Below are positions 6,238-13,321 of a stretch of DNA of 18,699 nucleotides, one piece after another. The notes below the pieces were generated by a model that was not told the DNA's origin, searched no databases, and was given only the letters and a program-made list of their open reading frames with translations. Where the stretch lies: positions 1-18,699 of the forward strand of contig CAYMOV010000049.1 of assembly GCA_964392085.1 (NCBI GenBank), read 5' to 3'. The translations under genes and the position numbers were made by a program. Position 1 is the stretch's first letter. Each line of letters begins with the position of its first letter. Origin of the DNA: CAYMOV01 sp964392085. Its GTDB lineage: Bacteria; Oederibacteriota; Muellerivitia; Muellerivitales; Muellerivitaceae.

Positions 6238-6267
6238 TTCACCCCTTCAGACCCCTTCACCCCTTCA
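6232..6267 (+). repeat. Perfect tandem duplication of GACCCCTTCACCCCTTCA
   Basis: The 18-base unit occurs twice back to back (6232-6249 and 6250-6267), and each unit is itself two near-copies of ACCCCTTC. It begins inside the CCTGACCCC motif of the preceding repeat, so it looks like slippage that started at that motif. It lies 48 bases before the MntA start. Confidence 0.8.
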
Positions 6268-6315
6268 TTTTGGGGGTAAAATCAACGCTGTAGCTTGGAT
6301 GCAAGGAGAGACTGG

Positions 6316-6621
6316 ATGACTCCCCAGATAGCCTTGGATAAGGGCAAGATCGCGGATTTTTGCCGTCGCAACCATATCCGCAAGCTGGCCTTTTTCGGCT
6401 CGGTCCTTCGGGAAGATTTCCGCCCCGACAGCGACGTCGACGTGTTGGTTGAGTTCGCAACCGGGAAAGGTTCTGGTTTTTTGGGTTTAGCCCACATGTC
6501 GGGCGAACTCTCGGAAATCCTGGGTGGACGGAACGTCGACCTGCGTACACCGGGCGAGTTGAGCCGCTACTTCCGAAACGAGGTCGTTTCTTCGGCATCA
6601 GTCCAGTATGCCGAAGCCTGA
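6316..6621 (+). CDS. mntA: MntA-type nucleotidyltransferase antitoxin
   Basis: This 101-residue protein has the minimal nucleotidyltransferase signature: Gly28-Ser29 in FFGSVLRE, then DSDVDVLVEF with Asp40 and Asp42, and a third carboxylate near Asp75 (RNVDLRTP). MNT proteins of this class detoxify a HEPN partner by adding AMP units to a tyrosine near its active site. An in-frame TTG at 6295 would extend the protein, but ATG 6316 has AAGGAGAG five bases upstream and is preferred. It overlaps the HepT gene by 14 bases, so the two are co-translated. It looks intact. Confidence 0.88.
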   Translation: MTPQIALDKGKIADFCRRNHIRKLAFFGSVLREDFRPDSDVDVLVEFATGKGSGFLGLAHMSGELSEILGGRNVDLRTPGELSRYFRNEVVSSASVQYAEA

Positions 6622-6946
6622 CACCCACCGCGTCCGCCACATGTTGGACGCGGTCGAAGAGGCCCTTGGGTTCTCCAAAGGGAAGACCAGAGCGGACCTG
6701 GACTCGAACCGCATGTTGGTGCTTTCGCTGATAAAGGAAGTGGAAATCATCGGCGAGGCCGCCGTAAAGATCGATCCCGCGTTAAAGGCCAAACATACGG
6801 AAATCCCTTGGACCGACATGGCGCTCATGCGGAACCGCCTGATCCATGTCTATTTCGATGTGGACTTGGACGTTGTCTGGGAAACGGTTCAAAACGACCT
6901 GCCGGACCTGAAACGAAAACTGGAAAACCTGCTCAAGACGTTGTAA
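6608..6946 (+). CDS. hepT: HepT-type HEPN ribonuclease toxin (DUF86)
   Basis: This 112-residue all-helical DUF86/HEPN protein has its active-site motif intact: Arg75-X4-His80-X-Tyr82 in MRNRLIHVYFDVD. The Arg and His perform RNA cleavage, and the Tyr is the residue that MntA modifies in the characterised HepT-MntA systems. The ATG lies inside the end of mntA (14-base overlap, different frame) with no strong ribosome site, which suggests coupled translation. With both halves complete, this is the second toxin-antitoxin module here that looks functional. The pair ends 18 bases before a CCTGACCCC-type repeat. Confidence 0.88.
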   Translation: MPKPDTHRVRHMLDAVEEALGFSKGKTRADLDSNRMLVLSLIKEVEIIGEAAVKIDPALKAKHTEIPWTDMALMRNRLIHVYFDVDLDVVWETVQNDLPDLKRKLENLLKTL

Positions 6947-6964
6947 TACCAGCGTCGGCCTTCA

Positions 6965-6989
6965 ATAGTGAATAGTGAGGCCTGACCCC
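6965..6989 (+). repeat. CCTGACCCC-family repeat, AATAGTGAATAGTGAG type, copy 2
   Basis: ATAGTGAATAGTGAGG followed by CCTGACCCC, 24 of 25 bases equal to 1907-1931. Toxin-like coding sequence resumes immediately after it (FFRDLK at about 6991), so it occupies the place of the missing YafQ start. Confidence 0.8.
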
Positions 6990-6990
6990 T

Positions 6991-7233
6991 TTTTTCCGAG
7001 ACCTGAAACTCATGGTTCGCGGGGGCAAAAGGGCCGAGAAATTCAAGGGTGCAGCGGATAAGCTGGCCGTGGGGGAAGCCCTTGATGAACGTTACCGGAA
7101 CCACAAACTGAGCGGTAATTTCAAGGGCCATTGGGAATGTCACTTAGAGCCGGACTGGCTTCTCATTTACAAGTTTGACGGAGAGTGGATCGTGTTTGAG
7201 AGGACAGGGACCCATTCGGACCTTTTCGATTGA
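6991..7233 (+). pseudogene. YafQ-family toxin, 5' end replaced by a repeat
   Basis: The translated sequence from 6991 (FFRDLKLMVRGGK) through ERYRNHKLSGNFKGHWECHL, EPDWLLIYKFDGEWIVFERT and GTHSDLF covers nearly all of a YafQ mRNA-interferase toxin. That includes the C-terminal segment that carries catalytic His residues in the family (compare EPDWILIYK and RTGTHAALF in E. coli YafQ, 92 residues). What is missing is the first several residues, and with them the start codon. The sequence before FRDLK is the CCTGACCCC repeat at 6965-6989. An internal ATG at 7012 could give a 73-residue product lacking the first strand or helix. No RelB/DinJ antitoxin gene is present upstream. Probably inactive or very poorly expressed. 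Confidence 0.75.
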
Positions 7234-7238
7234 TTTCC

Positions 7239-7265
7239 TTAACAGCAATCCCAAGACCTGACCCC
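7239..7265 (+). repeat. CCTGACCCC-family repeat, GCAATCCCAAGA type, copy 2
   Basis: One mismatch in 27 to 6211-6237. The IS3 transposase fragment begins about 10 bases after its CCTGACCCC end. Confidence 0.8.
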
Positions 7266-7275
7266 ATGCTTCCTC

Positions 7276-7410
7276 TGTTCGAATACATTGAGGTTTTCTA
7301 CAACCGGATCCGACTTCATTCGACGCTCGGCTACAAAAGTCCGGTTGAGTTTGAGGCGGCTTCTACCCTAAGCTGAGATGTCCATTTTTACGGGGCAAGA
7401 CCAGCCTGAC
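7276..7410 (+). mobile_element. IS3-family right-end remnant (left copy)
   Basis: The coding part (to TGA 7374-7376) gives FEYIEVFYNRIRLHSTLGYK then SPVEFEAASTLS, the C-terminus of an IS3-family OrfB integrase-type transposase. The 34 bases after the stop, up to the end AGCCTGAC, are the right terminal region of the element. The whole 135-base block aligns without gaps to the minus strand of 16477-16611, with 8 differences by hand count. Everything 5' of the last 32 codons is gone; the break lies just after a CCTGACCCC repeat. The inward-facing end points to the glycan cluster. Confidence 0.85.
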
Positions 7411-7460
7411 CCCTTTTTTTCTTTCACTTTAGAAACAGTGAATTGTGGTGACTGACACCT

Positions 7461-7511
7461 TCCACTTTTTTCGTGGGTCGATTATCCTTTGTTACCTGGT
7501 GGAAAAGTGGA
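7461..7511. other. Inverted repeat TCCACTTTT ... AAAAGTGGA
   Basis: Perfect 9-base arms at 7461-7469 and 7503-7511 enclose 33 bases. The right arm runs directly into a GGATAGTGAGGGGCCTGACCCC-like repeat. It might be the pair of ends of a tiny decayed element or a hairpin; no coding sequence is present. Confidence 0.4.
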
Positions 7512-7530
7512 TAGTGAGGGGCCTGACCCC
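7507..7530 (+). repeat. CCTGACCCC-family repeat, GATAGTGAG type
   Basis: GTGGATAGTGAGGGG followed by CCTGACCCC, a looser relative of 1907-1931 and 6965-6989. A decayed coding tail (7536-7589) starts 6 bases after it. Confidence 0.65.
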
Positions 7531-7535
7531 TTTGT

Positions 7536-7589
7536 TACGCGCTTCGCAAGAAGGTGAAGCTGAAGGTCATTGGCGGCGGGCATGGGTAA
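7536..7589 (+). pseudogene. 3' tail of a second WecA-like gene
   Basis: Frame 7536-7589 reads YALRKKVKLKVIGGGHG and stops at TAA. The last residues of the intact transferase at 3714-5381 are HALRRKVKLRVVGGGLND, so 12 of the 15 positions from ALR through GGG plus the preceding residue match or are conservative. At DNA level the two are clearly diverged, so this is not a recent duplicate. The fragment begins right after a CCTGACCCC repeat and lies 40 bases before the Wzx gene. It probably marks where an earlier WecA-like gene stood at the head of the glycan operon. It is short, so chance similarity is not fully excluded. Confidence 0.6.
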
Positions 7590-7629
7590 TAAAATAACAA
7601 AAAGTTGTACTTAGAGGCCCAATTAACAA

Positions 7630-9198
7630 GTGCAACACAAAAAAATATCTCAACCATTGATTAACGGAAATATTTCGCTAGGGAGAATTGCATTTCACGG
7701 GGCATTTTGGAATATCTCCATTACGGTAATAAATAAAGTTATAACAACTATTGGACAAATACTTATTGCGTGGTTTTTAGTGCCTGGAGATTTAGGTTTA
7801 GTGGCGATGGCGGCATCTATCAATTCAATAGCGGCGATATTTACGGCAAATGGATTAGATGATTTGTTGATACAGAGACATAGCAAGTACAATAAGGACG
7901 CGCCTCAAATATTTTGGATATCAATTTGTTTAAACCTATTTGCATTAATGTTTGTTTTATTACTTACAGTTTTAGTAACAAAACATTACGGTGATGTTCG
8001 TATAGCGAACTTAATGTTAATACAAGCCATAAGTTGGCCATTCTCATCGATTTCATTAGTTCTGGTTCCGAAATTAAGAAATCAGTTGAGGTTTAAATCA
8101 TTGGCAATTATGAATCTTGGTGAAGGTTTCATATTTACTGGATCATGCGTTTTTTTTGCCGCGATTGGGTTTGGATCATATGCAATGGTATGGCCAATAT
8201 TTATACGGACACTATTTTCTGCATTAATGAGTTGGTGGTTAGTAAAAAAACTACCTATCAATCCACCTGATACAAAGAAATGGCTACAGTATTTAAAGCC
8301 CGGCTCTTTACTAATTTTGGGGAATTTTATATCGATTATTACTGTTCAATTACCAATATTTATTATTGGAAACATGCTTAATGAAAATTTCACTGGAATA
8401 TTTTCTTGGGGATATTTAGTTTCCTCACAGTTAGTATTTCTTTTGGCTATAAATTTAAGAGGGATATTTACACCACTTTTCTCAAAGTTAAACAAAAGTA
8501 TAAAACGCAGATCTAAAGTTATAGTTAAATCCTTACATATACTCATGACGTTGGTGGTGCCTATCTGTGTAACGCAAGCATTTCTAGCTACGCCTATGAT
8601 TAAAATGTTATTTCCGGTCAGGTGGTTTCCTGCTATTCCAGTGATAATTTGGCTAAGCCTGGGATTTGTTTTACAACCTGTAGCAGTTATTGCGTTTTCT
8701 GCTTTCATCGCAATGGGTAAAAATAAGACATATTTTTCAACGACACTAATTCAAGCCGGACTAATAAGTTTTGGGGTATACCTTGGTTGTATAGAAAAAG
8801 ATGTCGAGAAAATAGCAAAAGGTGCTGCTTTAGGGATGGCGCTATGTTTACCGATGTATTATTTAACTTTGGGTAAAATAGTAGGTGCAAGAACGATTTT
8901 AAAGACTTTAAAACCTGTAATAATAAGTGCTTTAGCCGGAATACCAGCTTATATAGTTTTGTTGATAAGCAATGAGAATAATTCGAATTTAATCTATTTT
9001 GAGACGGCTACTTTATATGCGGTTCTACTAGTAGTGTTTTCATTGTGTTTTGATAAAGATGAAATGATGCATTTGTACAAGGTTGAAATAATAAATATAG
9101 TTAATCGAATGCGAAAAAAAAATAATATGAGTTGGAGCGATTACCGCTCAAATGTCAGAAACGTAAATGGAAATAATGATTTAGAAGGTTTGAAATGA
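7630..9198 (+). CDS. Wzx-type polysaccharide flippase (MOP superfamily)
   Basis: This is a 522-residue membrane protein with about 12-14 hydrophobic spans and the N-terminus typical of the family (ISLGRIAFHGAFWNISITVI, then FLVPGDLGLVAMAASI, GLDDLLIQR). It would flip undecaprenyl-linked oligosaccharide units to the outer face of the inner membrane for polymerisation. GTG 7630 is the first start; its ribosome site (AGAGG, 7612-7616) is rather far away, and a slightly later start is possible. The C-terminal ~40 residues are soluble and charged. The last four bases overlap the next gene's start (ATGA, 9195-9198). It heads the AT-rich operon. Confidence 0.85.
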   Translation: MQHKKISQPLINGNISLGRIAFHGAFWNISITVINKVITTIGQILIAWFLVPGDLGLVAMAASINSIAAIFTANGLDDLLIQRHSKYNKDAPQIFWISICLNLFALMFVLLLTVLVTKHYGDVRIANLMLIQAISWPFSSISLVLVPKLRNQLRFKSLAIMNLGEGFIFTGSCVFFAAIGFGSYAMVWPIFIRTLFSALMSWWLVKKLPINPPDTKKWLQYLKPGSLLILGNFISIITVQLPIFIIGNMLNENFTGIFSWGYLVSSQLVFLLAINLRGIFTPLFSKLNKSIKRRSKVIVKSLHILMTLVVPICVTQAFLATPMIKMLFPVRWFPAIPVIIWLSLGFVLQPVAVIAFSAFIAMGKNKTYFSTTLIQAGLISFGVYLGCIEKDVEKIAKGAALGMALCLPMYYLTLGKIVGARTILKTLKPVIISALAGIPAYIVLLISNENNSNLIYFETATLYAVLLVVFSLCFDKDEMMHLYKVEIINIVNRMRKKNNMSWSDYRSNVRNVNGNNDLEGLK

Positions 9199-10457
9199 TT
9201 CAAGATTCAATAGTGCCTTTTCTTTTTTCACTGTGTGTTTTTTCCCTGTCCCTTATTGTTTTCAAAGATCGGTATAAATGGTTCGTTTTTTCAATAAGTG
9301 TTTATTTATCAACCATGGCGGAATCTCAAACTGAATGGATGGATAATAGGTTAATTGGTCCTTTGGAAACATTGCGCCATTTCAGTCGTCCAATAAGTTT
9401 TGCTGGTATCGTTGCTTTGATTCTAGTGACTTTATTTACGAAAAAGATTAATTTCAAAGCTTCTAAGGCTACGGTTCTGCTCTTAATACTACAGATTTAT
9501 TTGATGCTACGCGAAGTGATGATCCCAAACAATGAAAGTGTTATTTATAGGATTTTAATTTATGCGACTATATTTATATTAATGGCCATTATATTTCCGC
9601 AGTGGATTAATACGAATATTGAACTAGTTACTTTTGTGAAAAGTATAGTTTGGACTGGGATGATTTTTGTTTTGGTCACATGTTTGCAACTTTTTTATGA
9701 TCCTGCGGCAATAATATGGGATGGCCGGTTATTGGGAACTACTGGTAACGCACAACATGCAGCAACGATACTGTCATTAATGATAATCCCTACAATTTGG
9801 CTAACAAAAGTATCGAGGGACGGTATAAATAGGTTTTTTTGGAGAATTATGACATTCATATTCATGTACTTTTTATTTTGGACTGGTTCAAGAAATGGAT
9901 TTTTGATGTTGGGAATTGGCTTGCTATTTTATTTTAGAAAAAATAGCAAGAAATTATTGGTCGTTTCAACGTTCATATATTTTTTAATTGTTTTGATGGC
10001 GAGTTATATTAATACTTCAGATGCAATTCATCATATCTCAGGAAATACGGAAAACACTAGATCGGTAATTTGGGCAACTTTATTTAACCAATTTTATGAT
10101 CACCCATTAATCGGTGTTCCGATGGATAAAATCGAATATTCGGAATGTTCATATTTGTTGATAGCAGCCCGAGGGGGCATAGTGGCTTTGATATTACTAT
10201 TCGGATTTATAAATGCTTCATTAAGAGAATCGTACTTTCTGTTGAATGTGAAAATGGAGGGTTTGGTGTTTAAAAGCATTTCGGATTTATTATTCTCTTC
10301 TATTTTGGCGTATTTTACTGGTGCTCTTTTTGAAGGCTATCTGATAAGTAATCTAGCATTTCCGATATTCTTTATTTACTTAATGCTTGCGGGAACCAGT
10401 GCTATTCGAAAACATATAAGAATAAGTACTACCCCGTTGAAATTGGGTAATAATTGA
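9195..10457 (+). CDS. Wzy-type O-antigen/polysaccharide polymerase (O-antigen ligase-like)
   Basis: This is a 420-residue protein with about ten to twelve membrane spans. The middle contains FLFWTGSRNGFLMLGIGLLF (residues of about 223-242), the 'G-S-R-x-G' span of the Wzy/WaaL superfamily. It is followed by a long periplasmic loop with TRSVIWATLFNQFYDHPLIG and a conserved Arg/His arrangement (SECSYLLIAARGGI). Proteins of this fold join or transfer undecaprenyl-linked glycans in the periplasm. The position next to the flippase favours polymerase over ligase. Start ATG 9195 overlaps the flippase stop by 4 bases. As usual for Wzy, sequence alone does not reveal the linkage. Confidence 0.75.
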   Translation: MIQDSIVPFLFSLCVFSLSLIVFKDRYKWFVFSISVYLSTMAESQTEWMDNRLIGPLETLRHFSRPISFAGIVALILVTLFTKKINFKASKATVLLLILQIYLMLREVMIPNNESVIYRILIYATIFILMAIIFPQWINTNIELVTFVKSIVWTGMIFVLVTCLQLFYDPAAIIWDGRLLGTTGNAQHAATILSLMIIPTIWLTKVSRDGINRFFWRIMTFIFMYFLFWTGSRNGFLMLGIGLLFYFRKNSKKLLVVSTFIYFLIVLMASYINTSDAIHHISGNTENTRSVIWATLFNQFYDHPLIGVPMDKIEYSECSYLLIAARGGIVALILLFGFINASLRESYFLLNVKMEGLVFKSISDLLFSSILAYFTGALFEGYLISNLAFPIFFIYLMLAGTSAIRKHIRISTTPLKLGNN

Positions 10458-10470
10458 AAAAGGAATCAAT

Positions 10471-11625
10471 ATGAATTATGTAATAACTAAATACACTAAA
10501 TATATTACTTTGTTGTTCTTTGTTTTGTCTTGCCTATCTTTTGCTTTTACGTTGCGATCAGCCTATTACAGTTGTTTCGACTTTAAAACATTGACGGATG
10601 TGTCGAGATGTCTTCTAAATGGGTACGACATTTATGATAGTAATGTTATTAACAAGTTCAAAATATTGCCGACTTACGAACCTTCTTGTTACCTATTTTT
10701 AATGCCATTTTTATTTGTGAGTTGGGAAAAGGCCAAGCTTCTTTGGATCGGTCTTAATATCGTTTTAACCGTTTTATTGGTAAAGGATATTACTGAACTG
10801 TATCTTGAAAAAAAGCACTTCCCCTATTTATTAGGTCTGGTTATTTTGTCTCAACCATGGCGAACACACATGCATGTTGGGCAATGCGTTATTTGGAGTT
10901 TATATTTCTTTGTGCTTTCTATAAAACTGGAAAAAAAGGGAATGACAGTGCGTTCCGGTCTGGCATTGACATTATCGCTATTCAAATTTCATCTGATAAT
11001 TCCGATGCTTTTGTTTTTTGTTCTTTATAAGAGGAAATGGAAAAACGTTCTAATTGCGAGTGCTTTTCAGTTTATCATCTTATTGATAATATCGGCGTAT
11101 GTGAAAGCTTCACCCGTTCAATTATTGCTTGGGCCCTTAAAATATACTAAGACATTAACCGGGAAAATTGAAACTGGATATTTAGATGTATTTGCTTTTT
11201 GGGGGCGTTTAATAGACAGTTCAACAAGTCTTTCGATACTATCCGGATTAATTATAATCACGGTGTTAATCCATGTTTTACTTAATAAAAACATCAAAGA
11301 TGAATTGGGAATATTAACAATTACATCAATGATCTCGTCAATACTTATGTATCATAGAAGTTATGATTATTTGGTAATTGTATTTTCATTTTCTTGGATT
11401 TTGAATTCCCGCAATAATATTAATGTTAATCTAGTGGCGTTTAGTATTGGCGTGTATTTAGTGGGATTTTGTTCATTTCACTATTTTGAATATATCCCAT
11501 CATTGCAATATATTGCGGAATTAATGCAGGGCACATATTTTTTAACTATTTTATCTATATCTTGGTATCTCTCGATATTCGCATTAATTAGTCAGATGAA
11601 AAAGGGGAATGTTAAATGCGAGTAA
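10471..11625 (+). CDS. Integral-membrane glycosyltransferase, GT87/DUF2029 type
   Basis: This 384-residue protein has about ten membrane spans. After the first span comes a loop with FKTLTDVSRCLLNGYDIYDS, then PTYEPSCYLFLMP, then HVGQCVIWSLYFFVLSIKLE and SGLALTLSLFKFHLIIPMLL. The 'GQ...G..L.....K.H..P' pattern and the early aspartates fit GT87, which uses polyprenyl-phosphate-linked sugars as donors on the outer side of the membrane. It probably adds a side sugar to the flipped unit. The ATG follows AAAAAGGA, 13 bases after the Wzy stop, and the end overlaps the next gene by 10 bases. The alternative is another GT-C fold enzyme; a second polymerase is less likely. Confidence 0.65.
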   Translation: MNYVITKYTKYITLLFFVLSCLSFAFTLRSAYYSCFDFKTLTDVSRCLLNGYDIYDSNVINKFKILPTYEPSCYLFLMPFLFVSWEKAKLLWIGLNIVLTVLLVKDITELYLEKKHFPYLLGLVILSQPWRTHMHVGQCVIWSLYFFVLSIKLEKKGMTVRSGLALTLSLFKFHLIIPMLLFFVLYKRKWKNVLIASAFQFIILLIISAYVKASPVQLLLGPLKYTKTLTGKIETGYLDVFAFWGRLIDSSTSLSILSGLIIITVLIHVLLNKNIKDELGILTITSMISSILMYHRSYDYLVIVFSFSWILNSRNNINVNLVAFSIGVYLVGFCSFHYFEYIPSLQYIAELMQGTYFLTILSISWYLSIFALISQMKKGNVKCE

Positions 11626-12767
11626 TTCACTTTATTGATAGTTTGTCTGATGACAAGGGAGGACCAAGCAGGTCTGTATCGAATCAGTGCCTTTATACAT
11701 CGAAAGCTGGCGTTGAAGTTGATTTAGCTTGGTCGAATACTGACATAAAATTAGCCGACGAAGCAATAAACCTACCCAAGAACGGCGTTAAACTCATACC
11801 TATAGATGGGTATTTTCCTTTTATTCGAATTTTCAAAGAGGTGAAAAAGCACGATCTTATTCATATTAACGGTATCTGGCGACCATTTACCGCCATAGCG
11901 GCATTATCTGCAAAAATCCTGAAAAAACCTTTCGTCATTACTCCTCACGGAATGTTGGAACCCTGGAGTTTAAATCAAAAATGGTTTAAGAAGAAATTGG
12001 CGTTATTAATTTACGAAAAATACCTTCTTGATTCGACCGTGTTTTTACAGGCAACTGCGACTGAAGAAGGAAAGCATTTTAAATTAATAGGATTAAAATC
12101 CCCTGTGGCTGTAATACCAAACGGAGTAGTATGGCCAGAGAAAATAAAACCAGTGAAAGTGCCGGGAAATAAAAGACGACTGTTGTTTTTGTCCCGTATC
12201 CATCCTAAAAAAGGTGTGATTGAGTTGTTAAGAGCTATTAATAAAAATCGATTCGATTTTATTGATAATGGATGGGTATTGACTATAACTGGTCCGGATG
12301 AAGGCGGACATTTGAAGCTTTGCAAAGATGAAGCCCAAAAATTGGATATATTAGATTTAGTAGAATGGATGGAACCTGTATCTGGAAGTAAAAAATGGGC
12401 CCTTTTGAGGTCGGCACAGGCTTTCGTTTTGCCTACCTATAGTGAAAATTTTGGAATTGTTATAGCGGAAGCATTGGCTGCATCGGTGCCTGTTTTAACA
12501 ACACAGGGTACACCATGGCATGAACTAGAAGAGATGAAATGCGGTTGGTGGGTTCCGGTTGGGCAAGAAAGCCTTAATGCGAGTCTAAAAACTGTAATAC
12601 TTACAAAAACTTCACTACTAAAGGCTATGGGCCAACGAGGTAAGGCCTTGGTCCATCGAAAATATGGATGGAAAAATATCGGGATCATGTTGGCAGAATC
12701 ATATCGCTGGGCTTTAGGTCAGGAAATTAAACCAAGTTTTGTGGAGGTGTCGGATGTTAAAAAATAA
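11616..12767 (+). CDS. GT4-family glycosyltransferase
   Basis: This is a 383-residue cytoplasmic GT-B enzyme. The N-terminal domain begins MRVIHFIDSLSDDKGGPSRS, with the Gly15-Gly16 acceptor-side loop, and includes VITPHGMLEPWSL. The C-terminal domain carries LLFLSRIHPKKGVIELL and the nucleotide-sugar motif ENFGIVIAEAL, with Glu277 and Glu285 of the E-x7-E pair. It would add a sugar from a nucleotide donor to the lipid-linked unit with retention of configuration. The TPHG / GMLEPW segment is common in fucosyl- and mannosyl-type GT4 enzymes, but donor and acceptor cannot be assigned. It overlaps the previous gene by 10 bases and the acetyltransferase by 14. Confidence 0.88.
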   Translation: MRVIHFIDSLSDDKGGPSRSVSNQCLYTSKAGVEVDLAWSNTDIKLADEAINLPKNGVKLIPIDGYFPFIRIFKEVKKHDLIHINGIWRPFTAIAALSAKILKKPFVITPHGMLEPWSLNQKWFKKKLALLIYEKYLLDSTVFLQATATEEGKHFKLIGLKSPVAVIPNGVVWPEKIKPVKVPGNKRRLLFLSRIHPKKGVIELLRAINKNRFDFIDNGWVLTITGPDEGGHLKLCKDEAQKLDILDLVEWMEPVSGSKKWALLRSAQAFVLPTYSENFGIVIAEALAASVPVLTTQGTPWHELEEMKCGWWVPVGQESLNASLKTVILTKTSLLKAMGQRGKALVHRKYGWKNIGIMLAESYRWALGQEIKPSFVEVSDVKK

Positions 12768-13305
12768 AAAATTAAAAACCGATCACATTACTACTAATAT
12801 GCGTCTTATAAGAATCTTTTGGAATATAGTTTATGTTTTCCTTTTTAAAACGAGTCCGGTTGTTTTATTCGGATGGCGTAATCTATTGCTAAGAGTCTTT
12901 AATGCAAAACTTGGCCGAGGCGTTCATGTCTATCCAAACACCCGAATATGGGCCCCTTGGAATTTAAAAATGGAGGATGATTCCTGTCTTGGGCCGGAAG
13001 TGGATTGTTATAACGTCGCCTTAATAACTCTGGGCGTTAAAGCTGTTGTGAGCCAACGAGCCTATCTTTGTACTGCGAGTCATGACATCAGATCTCCTCG
13101 GTTTGAACTTATTTCTGCCCCTATTGCAATTGGAGTAAATGCATGGGTCGCGGCAGAGGCATTTATCGGACCGGGCGTAACCATTCATGAAGGAGCGGTG
13201 GTGGGGGCCAATGCTTGTGTTATAAAGGATGTACAATCTTGGACTATAATGGTTGGAAATCCAGCCAAAGTGACAGGACGTCGGAAAATCACTAAAGGGG
13301 AGTAG
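12754..13305 (+). CDS. WcaF-like O-acetyltransferase (left-handed beta helix)
   Basis: This 183-residue enzyme has hexapeptide repeats (LGRGVHVYPNTRI, LGPEVDCYNVALITLG, AWVAAEAFIGPGVTIHEGAV) forming the left-handed beta helix. The catalytic His110 lies in TASHDIRSPRF, matching the SHD motif of WcaF, the colanic-acid acetyltransferase. It ends VGNPAKV, a typical closing motif. It would transfer acetyl from acetyl-CoA to a sugar hydroxyl of the repeat unit. TTG 12739 is also in frame, but ATG 12754 has GGAGG six bases upstream (12743-12747) and is the better start. It overlaps the upstream GT4 by 14 bases. Confidence 0.85.
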   Translation: MLKNKKLKTDHITTNMRLIRIFWNIVYVFLFKTSPVVLFGWRNLLLRVFNAKLGRGVHVYPNTRIWAPWNLKMEDDSCLGPEVDCYNVALITLGVKAVVSQRAYLCTASHDIRSPRFELISAPIAIGVNAWVAAEAFIGPGVTIHEGAVVGANACVIKDVQSWTIMVGNPAKVTGRRKITKGE

Positions 13306-13312
13306 TACTCCC
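13298..13312. other. Perfect inverted repeat GGGAGTA-G-TACTCCC over a stop codon
   Basis: Seven-base arms around one central base cover the TAG stop of the acetyltransferase and end 9 bases before the GT2 start. It may slow translation or be an RNA-processing or protein-binding site between two genes. There is no T-run. Confidence 0.4.
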
Positions 13313-13321
13313 GTAGGTAAA

